Assembly: GCF_002127325.2 (NCBI RefSeq)
Contig: NC_035437.2
Span: 160,732,682-160,796,681, forward strand
From: Helianthus annuus
Lineage: Eukaryota; Streptophyta; Magnoliopsida; Asterales; Asteraceae
DNA length: 64,000 bases
Reading direction: 5' to 3'
The position numbers were made by a program, and so were the translations under genes. Of the stretch, positions 22,735 to 32,807 are shown one piece after another. Numbering within the stretch: position 1 is the stretch's first letter; each line of letters starts with the position of its first letter. Under the pieces are notes generated by a model. It was not told the origin of the DNA. It saw only the letters and a list, made by a program, of their open reading frames with translations, and made no database searches.

Positions 22735-24240
22735 TGTAACAACTCTCATTAAAATTAATAATTAGAATGGTAATTAGCTATTAAGAAAACCCTAATTGAG
22801 ACACCCAAGTAATTCTGCACTAAACCTAAAATTTTCATAACAATCGGAATCAGGATCAGGGCCCCTAAAACTCAGGGGGGTTAAACCCTAGTGGATAATT
22901 ATCATCTAAATTTGCTGTAGAATTGAAATTAATTCGTTCAAAATTACTCAGCAAAGCTACTGGACACGAAACAACCTAGGCTAGAAACTAGACCCGTCGC
23001 GCCACGCGACGGGTGCACCTATTTCTTTCGCGTGGCGCGAGGGAGAGCAAAATCCAGGTGTAAATAGGGGGCAGTGGCACTTGAATTCTGCTGAAGATTC
23101 GACGTTAAAATTCGAATTATACACTGAGTTATAATAGAAATCGTTCACACACACACTAATATCGAATCGCTGCCGCAGAACAGGGTAATTACTCGATCGC
23201 TATTACGATTCAGTTTCCGGGATCAATATACCCAAAGAATGTCTAAGTGCCGCCCACATTGGGCTATGCTTTGTCGTTTGTCGATAATCCGATAAATGAG
23301 TTGAAGCATTGTACTTTGTCGTTGTCAATAATTCGATAATGAGTTGAAGTACTATACTTTGTCGTTTGTCATTTTGATAAATGAGTTGAAGTATTGCACT
23401 TGGTCATTCATTGCGAGTATTTGATCTCGGGAAATTATCGTAACTGCTGTATTGATCACTAACTCTGTTTTGTGTGCATTATTGTGAAATTAGGTTAACA
23501 GGGATAAAATCATATTCTGTCAGTACTAAATCTGCAATGTGAGTTATTCTTCTTTTCTAAACTTTTTCTCACCGTTTGTGAGCTGTTAAATGTTTTACAA
23601 TACTCCAAACCATTTTTCAAAGTTATAATTACAGTGATTAAGTTTATGTAATCACCAAATTACAGCCGGTATGTGGGGTATTGTGCACAGTATTGTTATT
23701 ATTGTTTCCTTCACATTAGGTGGGCGAGCCTAATTGTGACATACGTCACTCATTGGGACAGCCAATGGTGATATGACCACAGTCACAGAGCCGGTCTGTG
23801 ACAAATACCTATTCTTGAATGTTGGTTGATAATAAACATATGTAAAAACTCTTAATACTGTGAATTATAACAAATGTGTCGTTTTCAGTAAAATGAATGA
23901 TTCACTCAGTATTTCCCCGCTGACAAAATCTTTTTCAAACATGTTTCAGGTGATCTGCTGTAAATCAGGAAAAGTGCTGAGGAGCATTTCAAGCTTAAAA
24001 TAGTGGCTCAATATAAAATGAATAAAGATGTTTTAAAATAAGAATTTATCACTAAACTTATGTATTGTAAATTATCGGGGTTTTATCCTGAATTGTGAAA
24101 TAAAAATAATCGGGAAAAATTTAGCTTTACAACGATCCTGATGTTCAAAATTTTCCGCTGCGAAACTCAATTAAATAAATATCACGGGGTTTCTGTCCCG
24201 CGGCTCCGGAAACGGGTCAAACCGGGTCGGGGCCGTGACA
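22735..24240 (+). repeat. Tekay-like 5' LTR
   Basis: Contains the palindrome pair (22998-23008 and 23029-23039). Its TATA box is altered to TGTAAATA (23059-23066), where the 3' LTR has TATAAATA. A strong 5' splice-site consensus GTGAGT lies at 23539-23544. Confidence 0.95.
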
Positions 24241-24249
24241 GAAACAAGG

Positions 24250-24263
24250 TGGTATCAGAGCCA
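24250..24263 (+). promoter_or_regulatory. Primer binding site, tRNA-iMet type
   Basis: TGGTATCAGAGCCA, the standard complement of the initiator methionine tRNA 3' end, nine bases inside the 5' LTR. Confidence 0.9.
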
Positions 24264-24368
24264 CTGAGTTAAGCTAATTAAGTATTTAACCGATACTTAA
24301 TTTTTCCTGATTACTATTATGTGATTATGTGATTATGTGCTTTTAACTGATTATTTGTTAGTTACAGT

Positions 24369-24692
24369 ATGGGTAAACAAAAGTTGCAAGATATCTATCT
24401 TAAATTAGATAGATCAATTTACGAGAAAGGAAGTTCGTCTAAAACTAAAATTTCAAAGCTCCCTACGATTCCTGAGGAAGGAATATTTGTGCAAAAAGCA
24501 AATTATGAAAATCCGCTTTCTCCTAGAAAATGGAGTATGATTATTAAGAAAAGTAAGGAGCAAATCAGAGAAAAGAAAATTAAAAAGGAAACCTTGGAGT
24601 TACTTAAGAAATCCCCTTGGGAAGATAAACTCGATGAAAAATGGGCAAATTTATATATGCTAGCCACTGTGGCAGAACATGCAAATCTTTAA
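24369..24692 (+). CDS. Unidentified ORF1 of the Tekay-like element
   Basis: 107 residues, lysine-rich (GKQKLQDIYLKLDRS, KKSKEQIREKKIKKETLELLKK), no domain recognised. Standard Tekay/Del elements go straight from primer site to gag-pol, so this frame is extra. The ATG is one base after a U-rich stretch ending TTAGTTACAG (24366-24367), a good 3' splice-site sequence. It is uninterrupted although gag and pol carry lesions. It could be a spliced accessory protein, an N-terminal piece of a spliced gag, or a chance frame; the first two are favoured by the matching set-up before ORF2 and gag. Confidence 0.55.
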   Translation: MGKQKLQDIYLKLDRSIYEKGSSSKTKISKLPTIPEEGIFVQKANYENPLSPRKWSMIIKKSKEQIREKKIKKETLELLKKSPWEDKLDEKWANLYMLATVAEHANL

Positions 24693-24876
24693 AGATGCCC
24701 TAAAATTTGCAAGCAGTACTTCCCAATAAGTAAATAAATAAAAGTGAAATAAATTTGAGTGTGTTTTCCTGTATTTTGTACAAATAGTGTGCAATAAAAC
24801 TTCCATGTTATTTGTTAAACTTTGTTCCAAAGTTTTAACTTGATATTTTATGCATTTTGCATATATGCTACACAGC

Positions 24877-25674
24877 ATGAACGAGATATCTGAAGCTTTT
24901 CAGAACCTCAATCTGTACCCAGTGAACATAGAAGTTTCTCATGAATTCACGGGATATCTTGCTGATGTGGACCAACCTGTAAAACTCCCTACTCCACCAG
25001 TAACCAAACCAAAAAGGAGGCCAAAGAAAAATTATGTATGGGGAAGCCGTATACGTAAGAAAAAATCAGTTACAAAAACCCCTAAAACTAGTAAACCTTT
25101 AGACAAAGGAAAAGCGATTGTAATCCAGGAAAACCCTAATCCGCAAGAACAAGAAACTGAAGCTAATAATGAGGTTAGGCAAATAGAGGAGCAGTTCGAT
25201 CAGTATTCTCAGGAAATAGAAATAGAAATAGGGCAAGGTTCTAACCCAACCCAGGTAGAAGTTGGAGAAAGTTCTAATCAAACCAAAAGAGTTACTTTTC
25301 AGGATCAGATAGATATTTTACTAGAAAAATGTGAGACTATGCAACCTGCCAGTCCGAGTATTTTTACTTATCCTATCGAAAACCCAATTCCTATGAATTT
25401 TGCACCAACCATCACTGAACCAATAGTCCATAACCAACCTGTAGAAATGGAAGAATGGTGGACCAACGATTGGCAATTTCAAAATATTGTCAATAACGCT
25501 TACTCATTTCTTCCACAGTTCGACCCAGAACCCCTACCCAATCCACCAATGAGCAATGAGAATTTGGCTGAACTTCGCCATTTCGGTGAAGAGTTGATGG
25601 ATGCAGGGAATAGAATTAGGGAAATAGGGGGACAGATTGCCTGGAAATATGACGAGAGGGAATTACGTTTCTAG
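24877..25674 (+). CDS. Unidentified ORF2 of the Tekay-like element
   Basis: 266 residues from the ATG following CTACACAG (24874-24875 AG); the open frame extends upstream to 24850. It has a basic, proline-rich N-terminal part (TKPKRRPKKNYVWGSRIRKK), a long acidic/glutamine-rich middle (QEQETEANNEVRQIEEQ, EIEIEIGQGS) and a tryptophan-containing C-terminal third (EEWWTNDWQFQ). No family recognised. It lies between ORF1 and gag with non-coding AT-rich spacers of about 160 and 230 bp, each ending in a splice-acceptor-like sequence. Confidence 0.6.
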   Translation: MNEISEAFQNLNLYPVNIEVSHEFTGYLADVDQPVKLPTPPVTKPKRRPKKNYVWGSRIRKKKSVTKTPKTSKPLDKGKAIVIQENPNPQEQETEANNEVRQIEEQFDQYSQEIEIEIGQGSNPTQVEVGESSNQTKRVTFQDQIDILLEKCETMQPASPSIFTYPIENPIPMNFAPTITEPIVHNQPVEMEEWWTNDWQFQNIVNNAYSFLPQFDPEPLPNPPMSNENLAELRHFGEELMDAGNRIREIGGQIAWKYDERELRF

Positions 25675-25907
25675 AATAACAACTAGGAGGGTGGTAAAGT
25701 TATCTTTGTATAATAGTAAAAGTAAATAGTGAAACCAGTTGTAACATAACGAATAAAACGTTGTAAAATATCGGTGTGTATTGATGCATACTATACTGAT
25801 ATGAAATGCAATCGAGAAATCGATAATTTTGGCTTTATGTGTTATAACTTGTTTAATGATTTGTATAAATTGTTAATTGCTAATTATTCATAATAACTTA
25901 TCATCAG

Positions 25908-26726
25908 ATGGCAAATAACGATAACGAACCAGTAAATGAAGTTAATCAATCGGAGCAACACCCAGAAGATCAATATATGACCAAACAAGATATTGAAAAT
26001 ATGGTTGCCCAAGGAATAGCCAACGCAATTCCAATGTTCGTTGCTGCTATGAAAAATCCAAACGATCCGCAACATATCATACCTAGAAAACATACTATCG
26101 AAGATAATTTCAGTAATAGTATAAACGGGGGCAATGATCATATAAAGCATGACAATGAATCTCAGCACACGCAGCGCCCTAAGAAACGAAAGGCTGCAAC
26201 ACCTGGTTGCACTTTCAAAGAATTTCTTGCCTGTAAACCCGCTGAATTTGCAGGCAACGAAGGAGCAACTGCAACACTGCGATGGTTAGAGAAAACCGAA
26301 GCAGTAATTGCAATAAGTAAATGTGCTGACGAAGATCAAGTCATGTATGCCTCAAATCTGTTTAAGGAAGGAGCACTAGAATGGTGGAACACAGTGCTAC
26401 AAGCAAAAGGAAGACGAGAGGCTTATGCTATGACTTGGGAAGAATTTAAGAATCTTGTCGAAAGAAAATTCTGTCCTGAGTATGAAAAGGAACAAATGGC
26501 AAATAAATTCCTAAATCATCGAATGACCGGAGTAGATTGTCGTGGTTATACTTCGACATTCTTCGAATATGCGAGAGTGGTACCTAACCTGGCTTCGCCA
26601 GAACCAGTACTCATTTCTCGATATATTTGGGGATTAATTAGTGAAATTCGCAATATCGTTAAAGCTGCGAGACCTCGCACTATTGACGAAGCAGTGGAAT
26701 TAGCTAATACCTTAACGATGAACTAA
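25908..26726 (+). CDS. Tekay-like gag (N-terminal part)
   Basis: Starts with ATG directly after ATCAG (25906-25907), another acceptor-like site. The retrotransposon gag domain is clear: FKEFLACKPAEFAG, ATLRWLEKTEAV, KEGALEWWNTV, WEEFKNLVERKFCP, YEKEQMANKFLNHRM. It forms the particle in which reverse transcription takes place. The frame breaks near 26715, where one G appears to be missing, giving TAA at 26724-26726; the true reading continues as LTDELIRTRDEDRKKELAQK into the next frame. Confidence 0.9.
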   Translation: MANNDNEPVNEVNQSEQHPEDQYMTKQDIENMVAQGIANAIPMFVAAMKNPNDPQHIIPRKHTIEDNFSNSINGGNDHIKHDNESQHTQRPKKRKAATPGCTFKEFLACKPAEFAGNEGATATLRWLEKTEAVIAISKCADEDQVMYASNLFKEGALEWWNTVLQAKGRREAYAMTWEEFKNLVERKFCPEYEKEQMANKFLNHRMTGVDCRGYTSTFFEYARVVPNLASPEPVLISRYIWGLISEIRNIVKAARPRTIDEAVELANTLTMN

Positions 26727-27538
26727 TCCGTACAAGAGATGAAGATAGGAAGAAAGAATTGGCTCAGAAAATTACCCAAGGATTTAGGGTAGGTAATAGT
26801 AGTAATTTCAAAAAAAGAGGAACAGGGCAATCTTCAAATGTGCCATTATGCAAATTTTGCAAAAAGAGACATTTTGGAAAGTGTAATAGAATTTGCAATT
26901 TTTGCAAAACAACCGGACATCGGGAAGAAAACTGCAGAAAGAAATCCATAATTTGTTACAATTGTGGAGAAGCTGGACATATCAAACCAGAGTGTCCTAA
27001 GTTAATCAACCCAGAAGACAACAAACCCAAGGCAGCTGAAGGAACTACTAAGAAGAATGTTAGAGCATTTCAGCTGACTACTCAAGAAGCAGAACTCATT
27101 CCGGATGTGATCGCCGGTACGTTTTTAGTCCACAACGTCTATGCAAAAGTATTATTTGACTCTGGTGCGAACCAAAGTTTTATAAATACTTCATTTTGTC
27201 AAGCTCTTAAGTTACCATTAACTACAGTTAGGCAGATCTTTACAGTCGAAACTGCAGATGGGAATTCCATAGAAATTAATCAGGTTTTGCAAAAAATAGA
27301 AATAGAACTTTCAGGTCATAAGTTTGTTGCAAACCTATTGCCTATGAAATTAGCTGAGTTTGATGTTGTGTTAGGAATGGATTGGTTAATAGCCAACCAT
27401 GCTCAAATCATATGTGATAGAAATTCTATAGAAATTCAAGCACCTACTGGAGAGGTAATTAAGATTTCAGGAGATAAACCTCGGAAACCATTGAAGTTCA
27501 TATCAGTAATGAAAATTGCTAATTATGAACGGAACTAA
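26716..27538 (+). CDS. Tekay-like gag zinc knuckles and protease
   Basis: Continues gag after the one-base deletion. It carries cysteine knuckles CNFCKTTGHREENC and CYNCGEAGHIKPEC, preceded by a partial CKFCKKRHFGKC. An aspartic protease follows, with the active site VLFDSGANQSFI and the second block AEFDVVLGMDWL. A TAA at 27536-27538 ends it, but the same frame goes straight on into pol 13 bases later, so a single nonsense codon separates protease from RT. Confidence 0.9.
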
Positions 27539-27550
27539 GGAATAGTATAT

Positions 27551-30412
27551 ATGATTTCAGTAATCATTTGTACTAAAAGCAAAGAACTCAAGGAAATTCC
27601 GGTAGTCTCAGAATACCCAGATGTATTTCCAGAAGATTTACCTGGGTTACCACCAGACAGAGAAGTAGAATTTAGGATTCATCTAATTCCAGGAACTACA
27701 CCGATAGCCAAGGCACCTTATCGATTAGCTCCTACCGAAATGCTAGAATTGAAAAAGCAATTAGATGAATTACTAAGCAAAGGATTTATACAACCTAGTT
27801 CATCCCCTTGGGGTGCGCCAGTGTTGTTTGTGAAAAAGAAAGATGGATCAATGAGAATGTGTATTGATTATAGAGAATTAAATAAAGTTACAATTAAGAA
27901 TCGATACCCATTACCTAGGATTGATGATCTTTTCGATCAATTACAAGGAGCTAGGTATTTCTCTAAGATAGATTTAAGATCCGGATATCATCAGTTGAAA
28001 GTTCAAGAAGAAGACATACCTAAAACTGCTTTCAGAACTAGGTATGGTCATTATGAGTTTACAGTCATGCCCTTTGGATTAACAAATGCCCCAGCTGCAT
28101 TCATGGACATGATGAACAGAATCTGTAAACCATATTTGGATAAATTTGTGATCGTGTTTATTGATGATATACTTATTTATTCCAAAAGTCAAGCCGAGCA
28201 TTGTCAGCATTTACATGCACTCTTAACTTTGTTAAGAAAAGAAAAGTTGTACGCTAAATTCTCAAAGTGTGAATTTTGGTTACAAGAAGTACAATTCTTA
28301 GGCCACATGGTGAATCACGAAGGTATTCACGTAGATCCTGCTAAAATCGAAGCAATTACCAATTGGAAGGTTCCACAAACTGCAATAGAAATTAGAAGTT
28401 TTATAGGTTTAGCCGGGTATTATAGACGGTTTATTAAGGATTTCTCCAAGATAGCTGTACCATTAACTAAGCTAACCTGTAAAGCCACTAAGTTTGAATG
28501 GGGGCCAAAGCAAGAAGAAGCCTTTAGAATCTTAAAGCAGAAATTAACCAATGCGCCAATCTTAGCCTTACCAGAAGGAACGGAAGATTTTGAAGTATAC
28601 TGTGATGCTTCAAAACTAGGATACGGATGTGTGTTAATGCAACGCAAGAAGGTAATTGCATATGCTTCCAGACAATTGAAAAAGCATGAAGAAAATTATA
28701 CGACTCATGATTTAGAATTAGGAGCCATAGTTTTTGCCCTTAAGATTTGGAGACATTATCTGTATGGAAGTAAATTTACTGTCTATACAGATCATAAGAG
28801 TTTAAGGTATATATTCGGGCAAAAAGAGTTAAACATGAGGCAAAGAAGATGGATGGAAGTCCTGAGTGATTACGACTGTGATATTCAATATCACGAAGGA
28901 AAAGCAAACGTAGTCGCTGACGCCTTAAGTCGTAAATATCATGAAAAACAAAAGCGAGTCCGTGCTCTTAGAATAAATCTACAAGTAGATTTACGGGAAC
29001 AAGTGAAAGAAATCCAGAAAACGGCAATCAAGGACGATGCCGAAGGAATGAAAGGTTACCTAAAAGAATTAGAACAAGGAAATGATAGAATTTGGAAATT
29101 TCACCAAAGCAGAATTTGGGTACCTAAGCAAGGAGATTTAAGATCAAAAATTTTCGAGGAAGCTCATAAATCTAGGTATACTGTACACCCAGGAAACAAT
29201 AAGATGTACCAAGATTTAAGAAAGAACTTCTGGTGGATAGGAATGAAAAAGGATATAGCCGAATATGTATCTAAGTGTTTAACCTGTTCACAAGTTAAAG
29301 CCGAACACCAGAAACCCTCAGGCTTACTACAACAGTTAGAAATGCCTGTATGGAAATGGGAACTCATAACAATGGACTTTGTTACTAAGTTACCCAAAAC
29401 CAGAAAAGGTAATGATGCAATTTGGGTAATCGTGGACCGATTAACCAAATCAGCTCATTTTCTACCAATAAAGGAAACCTTTAGCATGGAAAGATTAGCC
29501 AAGCTATATGTGGATGAAATAGTATCCTTACATGGAGTTCCGCTCTCCATTGTATCGGATAGAGATAGTCGTTTTACCTCTCGATTTTGGACAAGTTTCC
29601 AAGAATCAATGGGAACTCGACTCAATTTAAGTACTGCATATCATCCACAAACAGACGGACAAAGTGAAAGAACGATCCAAACTCTGGAAGACATGCTCAG
29701 AGCATGTGTAATTGACTTTGGAGGTAATTGGGATAACCATTTACCATTGATTGAATTCTCCTATAACAATAGTTATCATTCAAGTATTGAAGCCGCTCCA
29801 TTCGAGGCACTATATGGACGCAAGTGCAGAACACCCGTATGTTGGGCAGAAATAGGAGAAAGTCAATTATCAGGTCCAGAAATCGTGCAAGAAACCACAG
29901 ACAAGATAACACAAATCAAGGAAAGATTGAAAACAGCCAGAGATCGCCAGAAGAGCTATGCCGAAAATCGTCGCAAACCACTTGAATTCCAAATAGGAGA
30001 CAAAGTACTACTAAAAGTATCTCCTTGGAAAGGTGTTGTAAGATTCGGTAAGAAAGGGAAACTGAGTCCCCGATATGTTGGACCATTTCCAGTGATTCAA
30101 CGAATTGGACCAGTTGCTTATCGCTTACAACTACCAGAAGAACTAGCTGGAGTACATGATGTATTTCATGTATCCAACCTTAAGAAATGTTTATCCGATG
30201 AATCTCTGGTAGTACCTCTTCAAGACATAGAGGTGAATGAAAAACTGAAATTCATAGAAAAACCTTTACAAATAGAAGACCGGAAAGTCAAATTCCTCAA
30301 ACACAAGCGACTTGTGTTGGTAAAAGTCAAATGGAATTCCAAGAGAGGACCGGAATACACTTGGGAATTAGAGTCAGAAATGAAGCGCAAATATCCTTAT
30401 CTATTCCAGTGA
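27551..30412 (+). CDS. Tekay-like pol: RT, RNase H, integrase, chromodomain
   Basis: 953 uninterrupted codons. RT at about residues 60-240 has [25 protein letters not shown] and active site FIDD (203-206). RNase H follows with [13 protein letters not shown] and TDHKSLRYI. Integrase has the HHCC site ([11 protein letters not shown]...[11 protein letters not shown]) and the catalytic blocks [16 protein letters not shown] and [15 protein letters not shown]. The C terminus (about 895-953) has [20 protein letters not shown], the diverged chromodomain of Tekay/Del chromoviruses, which targets integration to chromatin marks. The start codon is nominal, since the frame is a continuation of gag-protease. 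Enzymatically intact in appearance, but cut off from gag by the upstream stop. Confidence 0.95.
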   Translation: MISVIICTKSKELKEIPVVSEYPDVFPEDLPGLPPDREVEFRIHLIPGTTPIAKAPYRLAPTEMLELKKQLDELLSKGFIQPSSSPWGAPVLFVKKKDGSMRMCIDYRELNKVTIKNRYPLPRIDDLFDQLQGARYFSKIDLRSGYHQLKVQEEDIPKTAFRTRYGHYEFTVMPFGLTNAPAAFMDMMNRICKPYLDKFVIVFIDDILIYSKSQAEHCQHLHALLTLLRKEKLYAKFSKCEFWLQEVQFLGHMVNHEGIHVDPAKIEAITNWKVPQTAIEIRSFIGLAGYYRRFIKDFSKIAVPLTKLTCKATKFEWGPKQEEAFRILKQKLTNAPILALPEGTEDFEVYCDASKLGYGCVLMQRKKVIAYASRQLKKHEENYTTHDLELGAIVFALKIWRHYLYGSKFTVYTDHKSLRYIFGQKELNMRQRRWMEVLSDYDCDIQYHEGKANVVADALSRKYHEKQKRVRALRINLQVDLREQVKEIQKTAIKDDAEGMKGYLKELEQGNDRIWKFHQSRIWVPKQGDLRSKIFEEAHKSRYTVHPGNNKMYQDLRKNFWWIGMKKDIAEYVSKCLTCSQVKAEHQKPSGLLQQLEMPVWKWELITMDFVTKLPKTRKGNDAIWVIVDRLTKSAHFLPIKETFSMERLAKLYVDEIVSLHGVPLSIVSDRDSRFTSRFWTSFQESMGTRLNLSTAYHPQTDGQSERTIQTLEDMLRACVIDFGGNWDNHLPLIEFSYNNSYHSSIEAAPFEALYGRKCRTPVCWAEIGESQLSGPEIVQETTDKITQIKERLKTARDRQKSYAENRRKPLEFQIGDKVLLKVSPWKGVVRFGKKGKLSPRYVGPFPVIQRIGPVAYRLQLPEELAGVHDVFHVSNLKKCLSDESLVVPLQDIEVNEKLKFIEKPLQIEDRKVKFLKHKRLVLVKVKWNSKRGPEYTWELESEMKRKYPYLFQ

Positions 30413-30435
30413 ATCTCGAGGACGAGATTTTTCCT

Positions 30436-30448
30436 AAGGTGGGGAGGA
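30436..30448 (+). promoter_or_regulatory. Polypurine tract of the Tekay-like element
   Basis: AAGGTGGGGAGGA directly before the 3' LTR; primes plus-strand DNA synthesis. It follows CGAGGACGAGATTTTT, a common Tekay 3' signature. Confidence 0.85.
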
Positions 30449-31955
30449 TGTAACAACTCTCATTAAAATTAATAATTAGAATGGTAATTAGCTATTAAGA
30501 AAACCCTAATTGAGACACCCAAGTAATTCTGCACTAAACCTAAAATTTTCATAACAATCGGAATCAGGATCAGGGCCCCTAAAACTCAGGGGGGTTAAAC
30601 CCTAGTGGATAATTATCATCTATATTTGCTGTAGAATTGAAATTAATTCGTTCAAAATTACTCAGCAAAGCTACTGGACACGAAACAACCTAGGCTAGAA
30701 ACTAGACCCGTCGCGCCACGCGACGGGTGCACCTATTTCTTTCGCGTGGCGCGAGGGAGAGCAAAATCCAGGTATAAATAGGGGGCAGTGGCACTTGAAT
30801 TCTGCTGAAGATTCGACGTTAAAATTCGAATTATACACTGAGTTATAATAGAAATCGTTCACACACACACTAATATCGAATCGCTGCCGCAGAACAGGGT
30901 AATTACTCGATCGCTATTACGATTCAGTTTCCGGGATCAATATACCCAAAGAATGTCTAAGTGCCGCCCACATTGGGCTATGCTTTGTCGTTTGTCGATA
31001 ATCCGATAAATGAGTTGAAGCATTGTACTTTGTCGTTGTCAATAATTCGATAATGAGTTGAAGTACTATACTTTTTCGTTTGTCATTTTGATAAATGAGT
31101 TGAAGTATTGCACTTGGTCATTCATTGCGAGTATTTGATCTCGGGAAATTATCGTAACTGCTGTATTGATCACTAACTCTGTTTTGTGTGCATTATTGTG
31201 AAATTAGGTTAACAGGGATAAAATCATATTCTGTCAGTACTAAATCTGCAATGTGAGTTATTCTTCTTTTCTAAACTTTTTCTCACCGTTTGTGAGCTGT
31301 TAAATGTTTTACAATACTCCAAACCATTTTTCAAAGTTATAATTACAGTGATTAAGTTTATGTAATCACCAAATTACAGCCGGTATGTGGGGTATTGTGC
31401 ACAGTATTGTTATTATTGTTTCCTTCACATTAGGTGGGCGAGCCTAATTGTGACATACGTCACTCATTGGGACAGCCAATGGTGATATGACCACAGTCAC
31501 AGAGCTGGTCTGTGACAAATACCTATTCTTGAATGTTGGTTGATAATAAACATATGTAAAAACTCTTAATACTGTGAATTATAACAAATGTGTCGTTTTC
31601 AGTAAAATGAATGATTCACTCAGTATTTCCCCGCTGACAAAATCTTTTTCAAACATGTTTCAGGTGATCTGCTGTAAATCAGGAAAAGTGCTGAGGAGCA
31701 TTTCAAGCTTAAAATAGTGGCTCAATATAAAATGAATAAAGATGTTTTAAAATAAGAATTTATCACTAAACTTATGTATTGTAAATTATCGGGGTTTTAT
31801 CCCGAATTGTGAAATAAAAATAATCGGGAAAAATTTAGCTTTACAACGATCCTGATGTTCAAAATTTTCCGCTGCGAAACTCAATTAAATAAATATCACG
31901 GGGTTTCTGTCCCGCGGCTCCGGAAACGGGTCAAACCGGGTCGGGGGCCGTGACA
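30449..31955 (+). repeat. Tekay-like 3' LTR
   Basis: 1507 bp. Differs from the 5' LTR by about five substitutions and one inserted G. Keeps the intact TATAAATA box (30773-30780). Confidence 0.95.
30712..30780 (+). promoter_or_regulatory. Tekay LTR promoter: inverted palindrome pair plus TATA
   Basis: CGCGCCACGCG (30712-30722, with further flanking arms CCGT/ACGG) is followed by its reverse complement type CGCGTGGCGCG (30743-30753). Exactly 19 nt later comes TATAAATA (30773-30780). The spacing equals that in the tRNA-Asp element, though the palindromes differ in sequence. Confidence 0.65.
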
Positions 31956-31960
31956 GTTTG

Positions 31961-32781
31961 GGCTTCACTAACAACTGCTTTTCGACTCGTAAAGCCAACC
32001 GACACACATCGTTAAAACTGAAATATTGTTGTAGGTACACGACATCCGAAATCTCAGTTCACAACCCGCCCAAAAACCGGGCAATAAGTTGTTCTTCGTC
32101 CTCTTCCATGTCACACCTCAACCTCATTCGTTCAAATTCCCCAATAAATTCCTCCACGGACAGCGAACCTTGACGAAAATTATGATACTCCAAGTATGTG
32201 TCTTGCTTGTGCGTAACCGGTAAGAATTTTTTTTTCAACAAACTACGCATCTTATCCCACGAACGAACTTTTCGTTTCCCTTCCCGTCTACGTTTTGCCT
32301 GCACATGTTCCTACCGTAACGAAGCATGTTTACGAAATTTTAGGGCTACGAGTTTTACCTTTAATTCTTCCGGGACGTCTCGAATATCAAAAACTCGTTC
32401 CACCGTTTGTAGCCACTCAAGAAAATCATCTCGTTGCACCTTACCTTCGAATTCTGGGACTTCCAAACGAAATCCAAGGGCCCTTAGCGGGTCCACCTGC
32501 TGACCGTGAACCGGAGGAGCCGGCGGTGTTCGGTAGCGGCGGCAGGGAGGTGATTGACGATAACGTTGGTCAGCAAAGACGTTGTGGTCGTATTCTTCGT
32601 ATTCAGAATCAGTAATCGTGGTGTCATCATGATCACCCAACCGATCAACCTGACGAACCTCCAAATCCCGAATCCTCTGTCTCAATCGCTCGATCTCAGC
32701 ATCACGCGGATCAACAGGGTGCTCATTCTCTGGTGGTCTGCGATTTGGTTGGGGCCGAAACACTGGTCCTTGGCCTAACAT
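31961..32781 (-). pseudogene. Chromovirus gag, N-terminal part
   Basis: Starts ATG at 32781 (MLGQGPVFRPQPN). It has a coiled arginine-rich segment (DAEIERLRQRIRDLE), then the gag domain (DDFLEWLQTVERVF, KVRSWDKMRSLLKKKFLP, YHNFRQGSLSVEEFIGEFERM). Two in-frame stops occur, TAG after HASLR (about 32305-32310) and TGA after RFLGGL (about 32056-32058). Both look like conversions of conserved W and R codons by C-to-T change. It ends where the Tekay-like element inserted (GTTTG, 31956-31960). Confidence 0.88.
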
Positions 32782-32807
32782 GCTGAGAATACCTGGTCTC
32801 TGATTAC

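Larger units (their letters stand above)
22735..31955 (+). mobile_element. Tekay-like Ty3/gypsy retrotransposon, near full length, TSD GTTTG
   Basis: LTRs 22735-24240 (1506 bp) and 30449-31955 (1507 bp), TGTAACAACTC...GCCGTGACA. GTTTG flanks both sides (22730-22734 and 31956-31960). By eye the LTRs differ at about six positions (roughly 99.6% identity), so the insertion is young. The internal region has a tRNA-iMet primer site, two unidentified ORFs, gag, protease, RT-RNase H-integrase-chromodomain and a purine tract. Confidence 0.95.
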
